Positions 49,768 through 58,487 are shown, numbered from the stretch's first letter. The stretch: 64,000 nt of DNA from Streptomyces sp. NBC_01255 (GCF_036226445.1 NZ_CP108474.1:6696001-6760000); one strand, 5' to 3'. Made by a program: numbers and translations. Notes: generated by a model not told the origin, from the sequence alone.

Positions 49768-50459
49768 CCACCACCCCGGACCCGCCCCCGGACCCGGACG
49801 CGCCCCTCGACAAGGCCGCGCCCCCCCATGGGGCCTCGGCCTCCGACGGGCCCTCGGCCTCCGACGGTGCCGGGCCTCCCGACTCCGTGCCCGTTCTTCC
49901 CGGTGCCGCGGGGCCGCGCGTGCGCCGCTTCTGGGCGGTGCGGCGTATCCCCGCCGCCGCCCTCGCGGCCGTCGTGCTCGGCGGGGCGGGGCTGTTGCTG
50001 TACGACGTGGCGGCCGTCCGGGCCGAGCGGTCCGCCATGGCCTGGCGGCACGAGCTCGCCGACGCGCTCGCGAGCAAACCCCTCGACACCGCAGCGGTCC
50101 TCATCGGCGCCGCCGTCGCCGTCCTGCTCGGCGTCTGGCTGCTGATCCTGGCCGCCACCCCCGGACTGCGCGCCGTCCTCCCCATGCGCCGCGAACACGT
50201 CGACGTACGGGCCGGGCTCGACCGTGAGGCCGCCGCCCTCGCCCTGCGCGACCGCGCCATGGAGGTCTCCGGCGTCCAGTCCGTCCGGGTCCGCGTGGGC
50301 CGGGCCAAGGTGGGCGTCCGCGCCGTCTCGCACTTCCGGGTGCTCGACGAGGTCCGCACCGATGTGGAGAGCGTCCTCGCCACCGGCGTCGACGAGCTCG
50401 GCCTCGCCCACGCGCCCGCGCTGACCGTACGAGTGACCCGACCACCCAGGAAGGGGTGA
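49764..50459 (+). CDS. DUF6286-type membrane protein of the Asp23 locus
   Basis: This 231-residue protein has a Pro/Asp/Ala-rich cytoplasmic N-terminus (about 1-60), two membrane segments (about 66-88 and 112-135) and a soluble C-terminal domain of about 90 residues (ALRDRAMEVSGVQSVRVRVGRAKVGVRAVSHFR) that itself resembles the Asp23/AmaP-type fold. The Streptomyces family is annotated DUF6286, as I recall. Its ATG overlaps the previous stop. It probably sits at the membrane with AmaP. Confidence 0.85.
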   Translation: MTTTPDPPPDPDAPLDKAAPPHGASASDGPSASDGAGPPDSVPVLPGAAGPRVRRFWAVRRIPAAALAAVVLGGAGLLLYDVAAVRAERSAMAWRHELADALASKPLDTAAVLIGAAVAVLLGVWLLILAATPGLRAVLPMRREHVDVRAGLDREAAALALRDRAMEVSGVQSVRVRVGRAKVGVRAVSHFRVLDEVRTDVESVLATGVDELGLAHAPALTVRVTRPPRKG

Positions 50460-50465
50460 ACCCCG

Positions 50466-51053
50466 GTGACGGTCGTCCTCCGACGCGTCAACCGCGTCCT
50501 GCTCGGTCTCGCCGGGCTGCTCCTCGTCCTCGGCGGCGGCGCCGTCCTCGCGGCCGGCCTCGACCTGTCCGTACCGTCCTGGTGGCCCTGGTCCGGCCCC
50601 TCCGACGTCCTGCTCTCCGCCGCGGACCGGCAGCGGTGGCGCGACGAGAGCTGGTGGTGGCCGGTGGTCATCGCGGGCCTCGGGCTCGTCGTCCTGCTCG
50701 CCCTGTGGTGGCTGCTCGTCCAGTTCCGGCGGGCCCGGCTCCGCGAGGTCCTCGTCGACACCGGCGACGGCGAGGAGGCGATCCTGCGCGGCCGGTCCCT
50801 GGAGGCCGTCCTGGAGGCGGACGCCGCCGCCCAGGAGGGCGTCTCCAAGGCCCGGGTCCACCTCACGGGCCGCCGCGCCACCCCCCGGACCCGCGTCGCG
50901 CTCCTCCTGGAGCCGTACGCCTCCCCGGGAGACGCCCTCAACACCCTCAGCACCGAGGCCCTCGCGCACGCCCGTACGTCCACGGGGCTCCCCGCACTGC
51001 CCACGGAGGCCCGTCTGCGGGCCGTGAAGCACCGCGCCCGCCGGGTCACCTGA
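50466..51053 (+). CDS. amaP: Alkaline-shock-response membrane anchor protein
   Basis: This 195-residue protein has two membrane segments (about 10-32 and 66-88) around a tryptophan-rich loop (PSWWPWSGP and DESWWWPVV), then a cytoplasmic domain that should bind Asp23 (SLEAVLEADAAAQEGVSKARVHLTGRR). It follows the DUF6286 gene by 6 bases with GGAAGGGGTG as ribosome site. AmaP is known to tether Asp23 in Staphylococcus; the same role here is inferred. Confidence 0.88.
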   Translation: MTVVLRRVNRVLLGLAGLLLVLGGGAVLAAGLDLSVPSWWPWSGPSDVLLSAADRQRWRDESWWWPVVIAGLGLVVLLALWWLLVQFRRARLREVLVDTGDGEEAILRGRSLEAVLEADAAAQEGVSKARVHLTGRRATPRTRVALLLEPYASPGDALNTLSTEALAHARTSTGLPALPTEARLRAVKHRARRVT

Positions 51054-51080
51054 GCCGCAGCGAGGACGCGACGGCTCAGA
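51051..51080. terminator. Hairpin between convergent amaP and SDR genes
   Basis: CTGAGCCG at 51051-51058 pairs with CGGCTCAG at 51073-51080. The stem overlaps the stop codons of both convergent genes and may terminate both. Confidence 0.6.
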
Positions 51081-51864
51081 AGCCGCCGCGCGCCCCGCCG
51101 TCCACCGGGAGCATCAGCCCCGTCAGGTACGAGGCGGCCGGCGACAGCAGGAAGGCCGCCGTGCGCCCGAACTCCTCCGGGGTGCCGTAGCGGCGCAGCG
51201 GGATCGCGGCCTCGTTCGCCGCGCGGGCCGCGTCCGCGTCGCCGGAGAGCGCGTCGAGGGAGCGGACCCGGTCCGTGTCGATCCGGCTCGGGAGCAGCCC
51301 GACGACCCGGACCCCGCGCGGGCCCAGGTCGTTGGCGAGGGACTTGGCGAAGCCGGCGAGCCCGGGCCGCAGTCCGTTCGAGATGGTCAGGCCAGGGATC
51401 GGCTCATGGACGGAACCGGACAGGACGAAGCCGATCACCCCGCCCTCGGTGAGCGTCTCCGCCGCCGCGCGGGCCAGCCGTACGGCCCCGAGGAAGACGG
51501 TGTCGAAGGCCGCCGCCCACTGCTCGTCGGTGTTGTCGGCGGCGAAGCCGGGCGCCGGGCCGCCGACGCTGATCAGGATGCCGTCGAAGCCGCCGAAACG
51601 TGCCCGCGCCTCGGCGATCAGCCGGGCCGGGGTCCCCGGGTCGGCGTTGTCGGAGGCGACACCGGCGACCCGGCCCGCGCCCCCACCCTCACCCGCACTC
51701 GTGCCCGCACCCAGCTCGGCCACGGCGTCGGCGACGGTCTTCTCCTCGCGCCCGGTGATCAGCACCTTCGCGCCCTCGGCGAGCAGCGCCTCGGCCGAGG
51801 CCCGGCCGAGCCCCCGCGTCGCGCCGGTCACCACGTACACACGGTCCTTCAGTCCAAGATCCAT
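51076..51864 (-). CDS. SDR-family protein with atypical active site
   Basis: This 262-residue Rossmann-fold protein has the NADP-binding TGATRGLGRASA and ends with LPVDGGARGGF like FabG-type reductases. The catalytic stretch reads SGSVHEPIPGLTISNGLRPGLAG: the Ser is kept, but the YxxxK pair is replaced by SNGLR, so both Tyr and Lys are missing. It starts 4 bases after the GH15 gene on the same strand. It may be a divergent reductase subgroup or a non-catalytic binding protein. Confidence 0.88.
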   Translation of the reverse strand: MDLGLKDRVYVVTGATRGLGRASAEALLAEGAKVLITGREEKTVADAVAELGAGTSAGEGGGAGRVAGVASDNADPGTPARLIAEARARFGGFDGILISVGGPAPGFAADNTDEQWAAAFDTVFLGAVRLARAAAETLTEGGVIGFVLSGSVHEPIPGLTISNGLRPGLAGFAKSLANDLGPRGVRVVGLLPSRIDTDRVRSLDALSGDADAARAANEAAIPLRRYGTPEEFGRTAAFLLSPAASYLTGLMLPVDGGARGGF

Positions 51865-51868
51865 GGAC

Positions 51869-53659
51869 CTATCCTGCCGGGTCCCGATCCTCCCGGGCCA
51901 GCGCGAGGGCGGTGCCCACCAGCCCGATGTGGCTGAAGGCCTGCGGGAAGTTCCCCAGCTGGCGCCGGGCCACCGGGTCGTACTCCTCCGCGAGGAGCCC
52001 CACGTCGTTGCGGAGGGCGACGAGCCGGTCGAAGAGCCGACGCGCCTCCTCGGTCCGGCCGGTCATCCGCAGCGCGTCCGCGAGCCAGAAGGAACAGACG
52101 AGGAACGTCCCCTCCCGCCCCGGCAGCCCGTCCACCGCCCCCGAATCCACGCTGTACCGGCGCAGGAAGCCGCCGTGCAGCAGCTCCGCCCGCACCGCGT
52201 CCACCGTCCCGACCACCCGGGGGTCGTCCGGCGGCAGGAAGCCGACCTGCGGGATGAGCAGGGTGGCGGCGTCCAGCTCCGGGGAGCCGTACGACTGCGT
52301 GAAGGTGTTCCGGTCGGGGTCGTACGCCTTCGCGCACACCTCGGCGTGGATCTCGTCCCGCATCGCCCGCCACCGTGCCGGGTCCCCCGGCAGCGAGGGG
52401 TCCGCCTCCAGGGTGCGCACCGCCCGGTCGGCGGCCACCCAGGCCATCACCTTCGAGTGGGTGAAGTGGCGGCGCGGCCCGCGGACCTCCCACAGGCCCT
52501 CGTCCGGGTTCCGCCAGGTCGACTCCAGGAAGCCGAGCAGGCTCAGCTGGAGGTTCCAGGCGTGCCGCTTCGGCGGGATCCCCGCCTCGCGCGCGCGGTA
52601 GAGCGAGTCCATGACCTCGCCGTACACGTCGAGCTGGAACTGCTCCACGGCCGCGTTCCCGGTCCGTACCGGCGCCGAGTCGGCGTAGCCGCGCAGCCAC
52701 GGCAGGGTCGCCTCGGGCAGCCGGCGCTCCCCGCCGGGGCCGTACATGATCTGGAGGTCGGCCGGGTCGCCCGCGACCGAGCGCAGCAGCCAGTCCCGCC
52801 AGGCGGCCGCCTCCTCGACGTACCCGGCGGCGAGCAGCGCGCCGAGAGTGAGGGAGGAGTCGCGCAGCCAGCACGCGCGGTAGTCCCAGTTCCGTACGCC
52901 GCCGAGCTCCTCCGGCAGCGAGGTGGTGGGCGCGGCGACGATCCCGCCGGTCGGGGCGTAGGTGAGCGCCTTGAGGGTGATCAGGGAGCGCAGCACCGCC
53001 TCCCGGTAGGGGCCTTGGTAGGTACAGCGGGCCGACCATTCCCGCCAGTCCTCCAGAGAGTGCTCCAGGGCCTCGAAGGGGTCGACGAGGTCGGGGCGCG
53101 GCTCGTGCGAGGGGTGCCAGGTCAGTACGAAGGCGACCTTCTCGCCGGCGGCGACGGTGAAGGAGGAACAGGTGGAGAACTGCTGGCCCCAGGTCTTCAC
53201 GGGCGGCTCGCTGCGCAGCCAGACGGCGTCGGGACCGGCGACCGCGACCCGGTGGCCGTCGGCGCGGCGCATCCAGGGCACGATCGAGCCGTAGTCGAAG
53301 CGCAGCCGCAGGACGGCGCTCATCTCGACGGTGCCGCTGACGCCCTCCACGATCCGCATGACGTCGGGGGCCTTGTCCCGCTGGGGCATGAAGTCGACGA
53401 CCTTGACGGCGCCCGTGCGGGTCGTCCAGTAGGTCTCCAGGACGAGGGAGTCCTCGGCGTAACGGCGGGTGGTGCAGGTCGTGGCGCCCTTGGGCGCGAT
53501 CCGCCAGTGGCCGTTGTTCTCGTCGCCGAGCAGTGCGGCGAAACAGGCGGCCGAGTCGAAGCGGGGCAGACACAGCCAGTCGATCGACCCGTCACGGCCG
53601 ACGAGCGCGGCGGTCTGGAGATCGCCGATGAGGGCGTAGTCGTCGATACGTTGCGTCAC
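51869..53659 (-). CDS. Glycoside hydrolase family 15 protein (trehalase/glucoamylase-like)
   Basis: This 596-residue protein has an N-terminal beta-sandwich domain (IDDYALIGDLQTAALVGRDGSIDWLCLPRFDS) and an (alpha/alpha)6 GH15 domain. Family motifs are RNWDYRACWLRDSS, the region of the first acid in GLWEVRGPRRHFTHSK, and LLAEEYDP with the second catalytic Glu. No signal peptide is present, so it acts in the cytoplasm. Actinobacterial members include trehalases and maltooligosaccharide hydrolases; which applies is unresolved. The start is a GTG at 53659, 34 bases past SURF1. Confidence 0.92.
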   Translation of the reverse strand: MTQRIDDYALIGDLQTAALVGRDGSIDWLCLPRFDSAACFAALLGDENNGHWRIAPKGATTCTTRRYAEDSLVLETYWTTRTGAVKVVDFMPQRDKAPDVMRIVEGVSGTVEMSAVLRLRFDYGSIVPWMRRADGHRVAVAGPDAVWLRSEPPVKTWGQQFSTCSSFTVAAGEKVAFVLTWHPSHEPRPDLVDPFEALEHSLEDWREWSARCTYQGPYREAVLRSLITLKALTYAPTGGIVAAPTTSLPEELGGVRNWDYRACWLRDSSLTLGALLAAGYVEEAAAWRDWLLRSVAGDPADLQIMYGPGGERRLPEATLPWLRGYADSAPVRTGNAAVEQFQLDVYGEVMDSLYRAREAGIPPKRHAWNLQLSLLGFLESTWRNPDEGLWEVRGPRRHFTHSKVMAWVAADRAVRTLEADPSLPGDPARWRAMRDEIHAEVCAKAYDPDRNTFTQSYGSPELDAATLLIPQVGFLPPDDPRVVGTVDAVRAELLHGGFLRRYSVDSGAVDGLPGREGTFLVCSFWLADALRMTGRTEEARRLFDRLVALRNDVGLLAEEYDPVARRQLGNFPQAFSHIGLVGTALALAREDRDPAG

Positions 53660-53693
53660 GCTTTGGGCTGTTCCCGGAAGCGGCGGCCGTCAA

Positions 53694-54578
53694 TCAGAGG
53701 GACGGGGTGGCCTGGATCGCGGTCGTGTCCCCGGCAGGGGCCCCGGAGGCGTCGGAGGGCCCGCCGTCGCCGTCCCCGCTTCCGTCTCCGTCGCCGCTCC
53801 CGTCCCCGCTCCCGGAGGTTTCGGCGCGGGCGGCGGCCTCCTGGTCGCGCTTTTCCCGGCGGACGAGGATCACCCAGCCGACGGGCACACCGGCGGTGAA
53901 GAGCCACCACTGCACGGCGTACGCCATGTGGGCGCCGATCGAGTCGTGGTCGGGCTCGGGGATCAGTTCGGGGGTGCCGCCGGCCGACTCGGGGGCGATC
54001 TGTTCGAGGTAGCCGCCGAGGACCTCACGGCCGATGAGCGCGGCCTGCTGCTCGCTGTTGATCAGCATCACCTGGCGGTCCGGCAGGCCCTTCAGGTCCT
54101 TGATGCCGCTGGCGCCGGTCGTCTCGTCCGCCTTGAGGCGGCCGGTGACGGTGATCTCGCCCTTGGGGGCGGGCGGCACCGTCGGATACGCGCGCTGGTC
54201 GGCGGCGGCCGGCACCCAGCCGCGGTTGACCAGGACGACACTGCCGTCCCGGAGGACCAGCGGCGTCAGGACGAGCACGCCCTGCTTGTCGTCGGCGTTG
54301 GTGCGACGGCGGACGACCACCTCGTGGGTGGTGTCGAAGGTGCCGGTGGCGGTGACCTGCCGCCAGTAGTCGGCGCGCGGGACGGTGTGGCCGGGGGAGG
54401 TGAGCTCCTCGACCGGGACCGGCTTCGCCTTGAGGTTGTCCGCGATCAGGGCGTTCTGGGCCACGCGGCGTTCGTGCCGGTGGAACTGCCAGAAGCCCAG
54501 CTCGATCATCGTGGGGATGAGGGCGAGGACGATGAGGGTGAGGATCACCCACTGCCGGGACAACAGGAAGCGGTACAC
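53694..54578 (-). CDS. SURF1-family cytochrome oxidase assembly protein
   Basis: This protein of about 294 residues has an N-terminal membrane segment (about 9-30) in FLLSRQWVILTLIVLALI, the SURF1 motif LGFWQFHRHERR, a large extracytoplasmic domain with VLVNRGWVPA, and a second membrane segment in AYAVQWWLFTAGVPVGWVILV. The tail is a GSGDGDG low-complexity run. SURF1 assists haem a insertion into cytochrome oxidase. The GTG at 54578 fits the first membrane segment; a TTG five codons earlier is possible. Confidence 0.93.
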   Translation of the reverse strand: MYRFLLSRQWVILTLIVLALIPTMIELGFWQFHRHERRVAQNALIADNLKAKPVPVEELTSPGHTVPRADYWRQVTATGTFDTTHEVVVRRRTNADDKQGVLVLTPLVLRDGSVVLVNRGWVPAAADQRAYPTVPPAPKGEITVTGRLKADETTGASGIKDLKGLPDRQVMLINSEQQAALIGREVLGGYLEQIAPESAGGTPELIPEPDHDSIGAHMAYAVQWWLFTAGVPVGWVILVRREKRDQEAAARAETSGSGDGSGDGDGSGDGDGGPSDASGAPAGDTTAIQATPSL

Positions 54579-54660
54579 CCCATGACGGTACAACCGGGGT
54601 CATGGGGTGCACGCGGCGGGGTTCGGCCGACTCGGGGAGGCCGTCCCCAGGATCGTTTCC

Positions 54661-54894
54661 TCACACTCTGTCGACGATTCCCACCTTTCCCTCCGCGCGG
54701 GCGCAGTGGGCGCCGCAGTACCAGCTGCCCTCGCTCTCGACGCCCTGCCCGATGATCTGGACGCGGCAGTGCTCGCAGATGGGCGCCATGCGGTGGATGG
54801 CGCACGAGAAGCAGTCGAAGACGTGCACCGCACCCTGGGCATGGACCTCGAAGGACATGCCGTAATCGTTTCCGCAGACCTCACAACGTGCCAT
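54661..54894 (-). CDS. Small eight-cysteine zinc-ribbon-like protein
   Basis: This 77-residue protein has CEVC (4-7), CFSC (28-31), CEHC (40-43) and CGAHC (60-64): eight cysteines in four pairs, enough for two zinc sites. There is no membrane segment. It is conserved in style with actinobacterial proteins annotated as metallothionein-like or zinc-ribbon. The ATG at 54894 lacks a clear ribosome site; an ATG-free upstream extension is unlikely. Its role is unknown. Confidence 0.82.
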   Translation of the reverse strand: MARCEVCGNDYGMSFEVHAQGAVHVFDCFSCAIHRMAPICEHCRVQIIGQGVESEGSWYCGAHCARAEGKVGIVDRV

Positions 54895-54957
54895 GCGCCA
54901 CAGGGTGGAGCTCCCGGCCGATGGGCGCACCGAGGCACGCCCACCCGGCCCCGCGCG

Positions 54958-55953
54958 TCACCCGTCTGCCGGGGCCACGTCCCGCAGCAGGTGCGTGTAG
55001 GCCGCCTCGTCGACGACCGGCGTGCCGAAGGACTTCGCCTTCAGCGTCTTGGAGGTGTGCGCGTCGGGGTCGTTCGTGACGAGCAGGCTCGTCAGCCGGG
55101 AGACGCTGGTGGCGACATGGAGCCCGGCGTCGACCGTGCGGTCCTCCAGGAGCTCGCGGTCGACGGAGGTGTCGCCGGAGAACGCCACCCGCATGCCCTG
55201 CTTGAGCGGCCGGTCGGCCTCGTACCGGCCGGGGTTGGGGTACGGGCAGGCGGGGCGCTTCCGGGAGGGGCGCCAGCTGTTCATGCGGTACGCGCCGGAG
55301 GACGACGAGGACGGGTACCCGCCCTGGTGCCCGACCCGGGGCTGCGTCGGAGCCCCGGCCCACTCCGTCAGCGGGCGGCACTCCAGGAGCGGCAGCCGGA
55401 CGTTCCGCTCGGCCGCCGTGTGCAGGCTCGGCCGGAACGCCTCGGCGAGGACCCGCGCGTCGTCCAGCGCGTTGTGCGCGCGCTGCTGGACGACGCCGAA
55501 GTGCGCGGCGAGCGACTCCAGCTTGTGGTTGGGCAGCGGCAGCGACAGCTCCTTGGCGAGCGCGATCGTGCACAGCCGCTGGCGCACGGGTGCGGCGGAC
55601 TCGGCGCGCGCGTACTCCCTGGCGATCATCTGCCAGTCGAACATCGCGTTGTGCGCGACCAGGACCCGGCCGTCGAGCCGGGTCGCGAACTCCGCCGCGA
55701 TCTCCGGAAAGAGCGGCGCGCCCTCCAGGACGTCGCTGGTCAGCCCGTGGATCCAGACGGGACCGGGGTCGCGCTCGGGGTTGACGAGCGTGTACCAGTG
55801 GTCCTCGACGTTCCCCTGGGCGTCCAGCCGGTAGACGGCAGCCGACACTATCCGGTCGTCGCGGGCGAGGCCGGTGGTCTCCACGTCGACGACCGCGTAC
55901 CCCTGTGGGTAGGCGGCCGGCCACGTCGCTGCTGTCGTACGGTCGTCGAGCAT
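54958..55953 (-). CDS. DEDDh exonuclease with C-terminal BRCT-like domain
   Basis: This 331-residue protein starts with a DnaQ-like 3'-5' exonuclease domain (about 15-185). Its acidic motifs are VVDVETTGL (Exo I), VAHNAMFDW (Exo II) and HNALDDARVLAEAF (Exo III with the catalytic His-Asp). A linker with SSSSSG follows, then a likely BRCT-type domain (about 250-330, with MRVAFSGDTSVDRELLEDRTVDAGLHVATSVS and LVTNDPDAHTSKTLKAKSFG). Such proteins act in DNA repair or proofreading. It ends the leftward run from the TetR gene (2-base gap). Confidence 0.9.
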   Translation of the reverse strand: MLDDRTTAATWPAAYPQGYAVVDVETTGLARDDRIVSAAVYRLDAQGNVEDHWYTLVNPERDPGPVWIHGLTSDVLEGAPLFPEIAAEFATRLDGRVLVAHNAMFDWQMIAREYARAESAAPVRQRLCTIALAKELSLPLPNHKLESLAAHFGVVQQRAHNALDDARVLAEAFRPSLHTAAERNVRLPLLECRPLTEWAGAPTQPRVGHQGGYPSSSSSGAYRMNSWRPSRKRPACPYPNPGRYEADRPLKQGMRVAFSGDTSVDRELLEDRTVDAGLHVATSVSRLTSLLVTNDPDAHTSKTLKAKSFGTPVVDEAAYTHLLRDVAPADG

Positions 55954-55955
55954 GG

Positions 55956-56672
55956 TCAATGAGAATACGGCCCGCGACCGACAGTGCCGTCCCCGGTGTC
56001 CGCGGTGCCCCCGCCGGCCCCGGTGAGCAGACCCGCCCCGCTCCCGCCGGCCCCGGTGAGCAGACCCTCCACCAGGGCCCGTACGGAGTCGAGGAAGAGG
56101 GCCTCGGTGTCGATCGGCGCGGCCAGGGCACGCGTCAGATCGGGGTCGGCCTCGGCCTCGGCGGTCTCCTCGCGCCACAGCTCCTCCTCGGCGGGGGACT
56201 GGGTCGGGGACCGCTCGCGGTTGCGTTCCACCAGGACGTAGCCGACGACCTGGAACTGCAGTGCGCGGACGGCCCGCGCCGCGTGCTCGCCGCGCAGCCC
56301 CGCCGCGTGGGCCTCGTGGACGAGGGCGCGCTGGGCCGGCAGGAACATCCGCTCCGTCAGGCCCCGTTCGTGGACCATCGCCACCAGGTGCGGGCGCTCG
56401 CGCAGGGCACGGCGCAGCGCGCGGGCGACCGAGACGATCCGCTCGGCGGGGGTCGTCCCGCGCGGGCGGATCGTGCCGAGGTCGGTGACCGTGCGGGTGA
56501 CGAGCGCGTCGAGGAGCGACTCGCGGTTGCCGACGTGCCAGTAGATCGAGGTGACCGCAGTGCCCAGCTCGGCGGCGAGCCTGCGCATGGTCAGGGCGCC
56601 CGGGCCGTGCTCCCTCACCAGAGCGGCCGCGGTGTCCAGGACTTCGTCGCGGCTCAGCGCCGAGCGTGCCAT
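55956..56672 (-). CDS. TetR-family transcriptional regulator
   Basis: This 238-residue protein has a TetR HTH (about 5-55, with EVLDTAAALVREHGPGALTMRRLAAELGTAVTSIYWHVGNRESL) and a variable ligand-binding domain. The C-terminus carries two LLTGAGG repeats encoded by a DNA repeat. The ATG at 56672 follows GGGGGAAGCG. It is divergent from an acetoacetate-decarboxylase-like operon, and a 15-bp palindrome lies between them. It most likely represses that operon until a pathway intermediate binds. Confidence 0.92.
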   Translation of the reverse strand: MARSALSRDEVLDTAAALVREHGPGALTMRRLAAELGTAVTSIYWHVGNRESLLDALVTRTVTDLGTIRPRGTTPAERIVSVARALRRALRERPHLVAMVHERGLTERMFLPAQRALVHEAHAAGLRGEHAARAVRALQFQVVGYVLVERNRERSPTQSPAEEELWREETAEAEADPDLTRALAAPIDTEALFLDSVRALVEGLLTGAGGSGAGLLTGAGGGTADTGDGTVGRGPYSH

Positions 56673-56725
56673 CGCTTCCCCCAATTCCTCTGCGTGCACG
56701 GGTCTTTACCCTTCATCGGTGACGG

Positions 56726-56740
56726 TGTAACTGTGTTACA
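56726..56740. promoter_or_regulatory. 15-bp palindromic TetR operator
   Basis: TGTAACTGTGTTACA at 56726-56740 is a perfect palindrome around a TGT centre, with arms TGTAAC and GTTACA. It lies between the TetR gene and the operon starting at 56781 and is A/T-rich against its surroundings, so it is a strong operator candidate. Confidence 0.85.
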
Positions 56741-56780
56741 GGCCGACTGTCCAGGGGATGATCCCGAAGGGTGGTACGTC

Positions 56781-57578
56781 ATGGCACGAGTACGGTACGG
56801 GGCGCGCAGCGAGGCCGAGGCGGCGGCGGCGCGCGAGCGGAGCTCCAAGCTCCCCGACATCTGGTCCACCGGAGTGGTCGCCGTCTGGGAGACCGACCCC
56901 GACGTCGTCGCGGCGATCCTGCCGCCCCCGCTGAAACCCACCGCGCGCCCGCTCGTCCGCGTCAACATCAGCCAGGTCGACCTGTCCGGCTATCCGCTCG
57001 GCGCCGGCTCCGTGGCCGTGGCCGCGGCCCACGGCGACCAGGAGGGCTGGTACCCGCTGGTCATGCCGATGACCCACGAGCGCGCCCTGATCGGCGGGCG
57101 CGAGGTCTTCGGCGAGCCGAAGAAGCTGGGCGAGGTCACGGTCGACCGCGAAGGGCTCGTCGTCCGCGCCGCCCTCGCCCGGCACGGCATCGCCTTCGTC
57201 GAGGTGCGCGGCGCCGTCTCCGGTCCGCTGCCGCTGCCGGAGCCCGTCCGGAAGACCGACTTCTACTTCAAGTTCCTGCCCGCCGTCGACGGCACCGGCT
57301 TCGACGGCGACCCCGTCCTCGTCCACTGCGTCCGCAACGAGAAGGTGCGGAAGCTGGAGCGGATCACCGGTGACGTGATCCTGCGCGAGTCCATGTACGA
57401 CCCGGTGGCCGACCTCCCCGTACGCAGGCTCGTCGAGATCACGATCGGCGAGAAGACCACCGACCAGAAGGGCACGGTCGCCGAGCGCGTCTCCGCGCAG
57501 GCGCTGCTGCCCTACATCCACCAGCGGTACGACGACCCGCTCCAGATCCTCGACGGACCCCCGGAAGGAAGTGTCTGA
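56781..57578 (+). CDS. Acetoacetate decarboxylase family protein
   Basis: This 265-residue protein has the acetoacetate decarboxylase fold. The catalytic lysine region is GGREVFGEPKKLGEV, close to the active-site stretch of characterised enzymes. In the superfamily, the Lys forms a Schiff base for decarboxylation, aldol or related chemistry. It is the first gene of a TetR-controlled operon and overlaps the following SDR gene by one base (TGATG). The substrate is unlikely to be simple acetoacetate given the downstream amidohydrolases. Confidence 0.9.
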   Translation: MARVRYGARSEAEAAAARERSSKLPDIWSTGVVAVWETDPDVVAAILPPPLKPTARPLVRVNISQVDLSGYPLGAGSVAVAAAHGDQEGWYPLVMPMTHERALIGGREVFGEPKKLGEVTVDREGLVVRAALARHGIAFVEVRGAVSGPLPLPEPVRKTDFYFKFLPAVDGTGFDGDPVLVHCVRNEKVRKLERITGDVILRESMYDPVADLPVRRLVEITIGEKTTDQKGTVAERVSAQALLPYIHQRYDDPLQILDGPPEGSV

Positions 57579-58474
57579 TGGAACTGCGCGCGGGACAGGT
57601 CGCCGTCGTCACCGGCGCGGCGAGCGGCATCGGGCGTGCCATGGCCCGCCGCTTCGCCGACGAGGGCATGGCCGTCGTCCTCGGGGACGTCGAGCCGGGC
57701 GCGCTCGCGGAGGCCGCCGACGAGCTGATGGAGGGCGGGGCGCAGATCCTCGCCCGGACCGTCGACGTCTCCGACCCCGACGAGGTCCGGGCGTTCGCGG
57801 ACGCGGCGTACGACACCTTCGGCGCCGTCCACGTCCTCTGCAACAACGCGGGCGTGGGGTCCGGCGCCGAGGGCCGGATGTGGGAGCACGAGCCGAACGA
57901 CTGGAAGTGGGCCTTCTCCGTCAACGTCTGGGGCGTCTTCCACGGCATCCAGGCCTTCGTCCCGCGCATGATCGCGAGCGGCGAGCCCGGCCACGTCGTC
58001 AACACCTCCTCCGCCGACGGCGGCATCGCCCCGCTGCCCACCGCCTCCGTGTACGCGGTCACCAAGGCGGCCGTCGTCACCATGACCGAGTCGCTCTACG
58101 CCCATCTCCGGGCCGAGCAGGCGTCCGTGGGCGCCTCCGTGCTGTTCCCCGGCCCGCACATGCTCCGCACCGGCCTGTGGGAGTCGCACCGCAACCGGCC
58201 CGAGCGGTTCGCGAAGGAGCGCCCGCGCAGGACCCCGTACCGCAGCCTCGACCAGTGGGAGGCCGCGATGAAGGAGGCCGGGCAGGAGATCGCCTTCACG
58301 CCGGTGGAGGAGGTCGCCGAGCTGGTCGTCGAGGGCATCCGCGCCGACCGGTTCTGGATGCTGCCGGAGAGCGAGCACAGCGACGGCCAGATCCGGGCGC
58401 GGTCGCGGTCGATGCTGGACCGCGCCAACCCGTCGTACCTGGAGAGCTTCATCCTCGACCGAGACCGAGACTGA
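57578..58474 (+). CDS. SDR-family oxidoreductase
   Basis: This 298-residue classical short-chain dehydrogenase has TGAASGIGRAMA, NNAGVG, the catalytic Ser in VVNTSSADGG and YAVTKAA with the YxxxK pair. A C-terminal extension (about 215-298) is longer than in FabG. It is translationally coupled to the decarboxylase gene upstream (TGATG) and 13 bases ahead of the first amidohydrolase. A dehydrogenase step in the same catabolic pathway is inferred. Confidence 0.92.
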   Translation: MELRAGQVAVVTGAASGIGRAMARRFADEGMAVVLGDVEPGALAEAADELMEGGAQILARTVDVSDPDEVRAFADAAYDTFGAVHVLCNNAGVGSGAEGRMWEHEPNDWKWAFSVNVWGVFHGIQAFVPRMIASGEPGHVVNTSSADGGIAPLPTASVYAVTKAAVVTMTESLYAHLRAEQASVGASVLFPGPHMLRTGLWESHRNRPERFAKERPRRTPYRSLDQWEAAMKEAGQEIAFTPVEEVAELVVEGIRADRFWMLPESEHSDGQIRARSRSMLDRANPSYLESFILDRDRD

Positions 58475-58487
58475 GGGACGTACTGCC

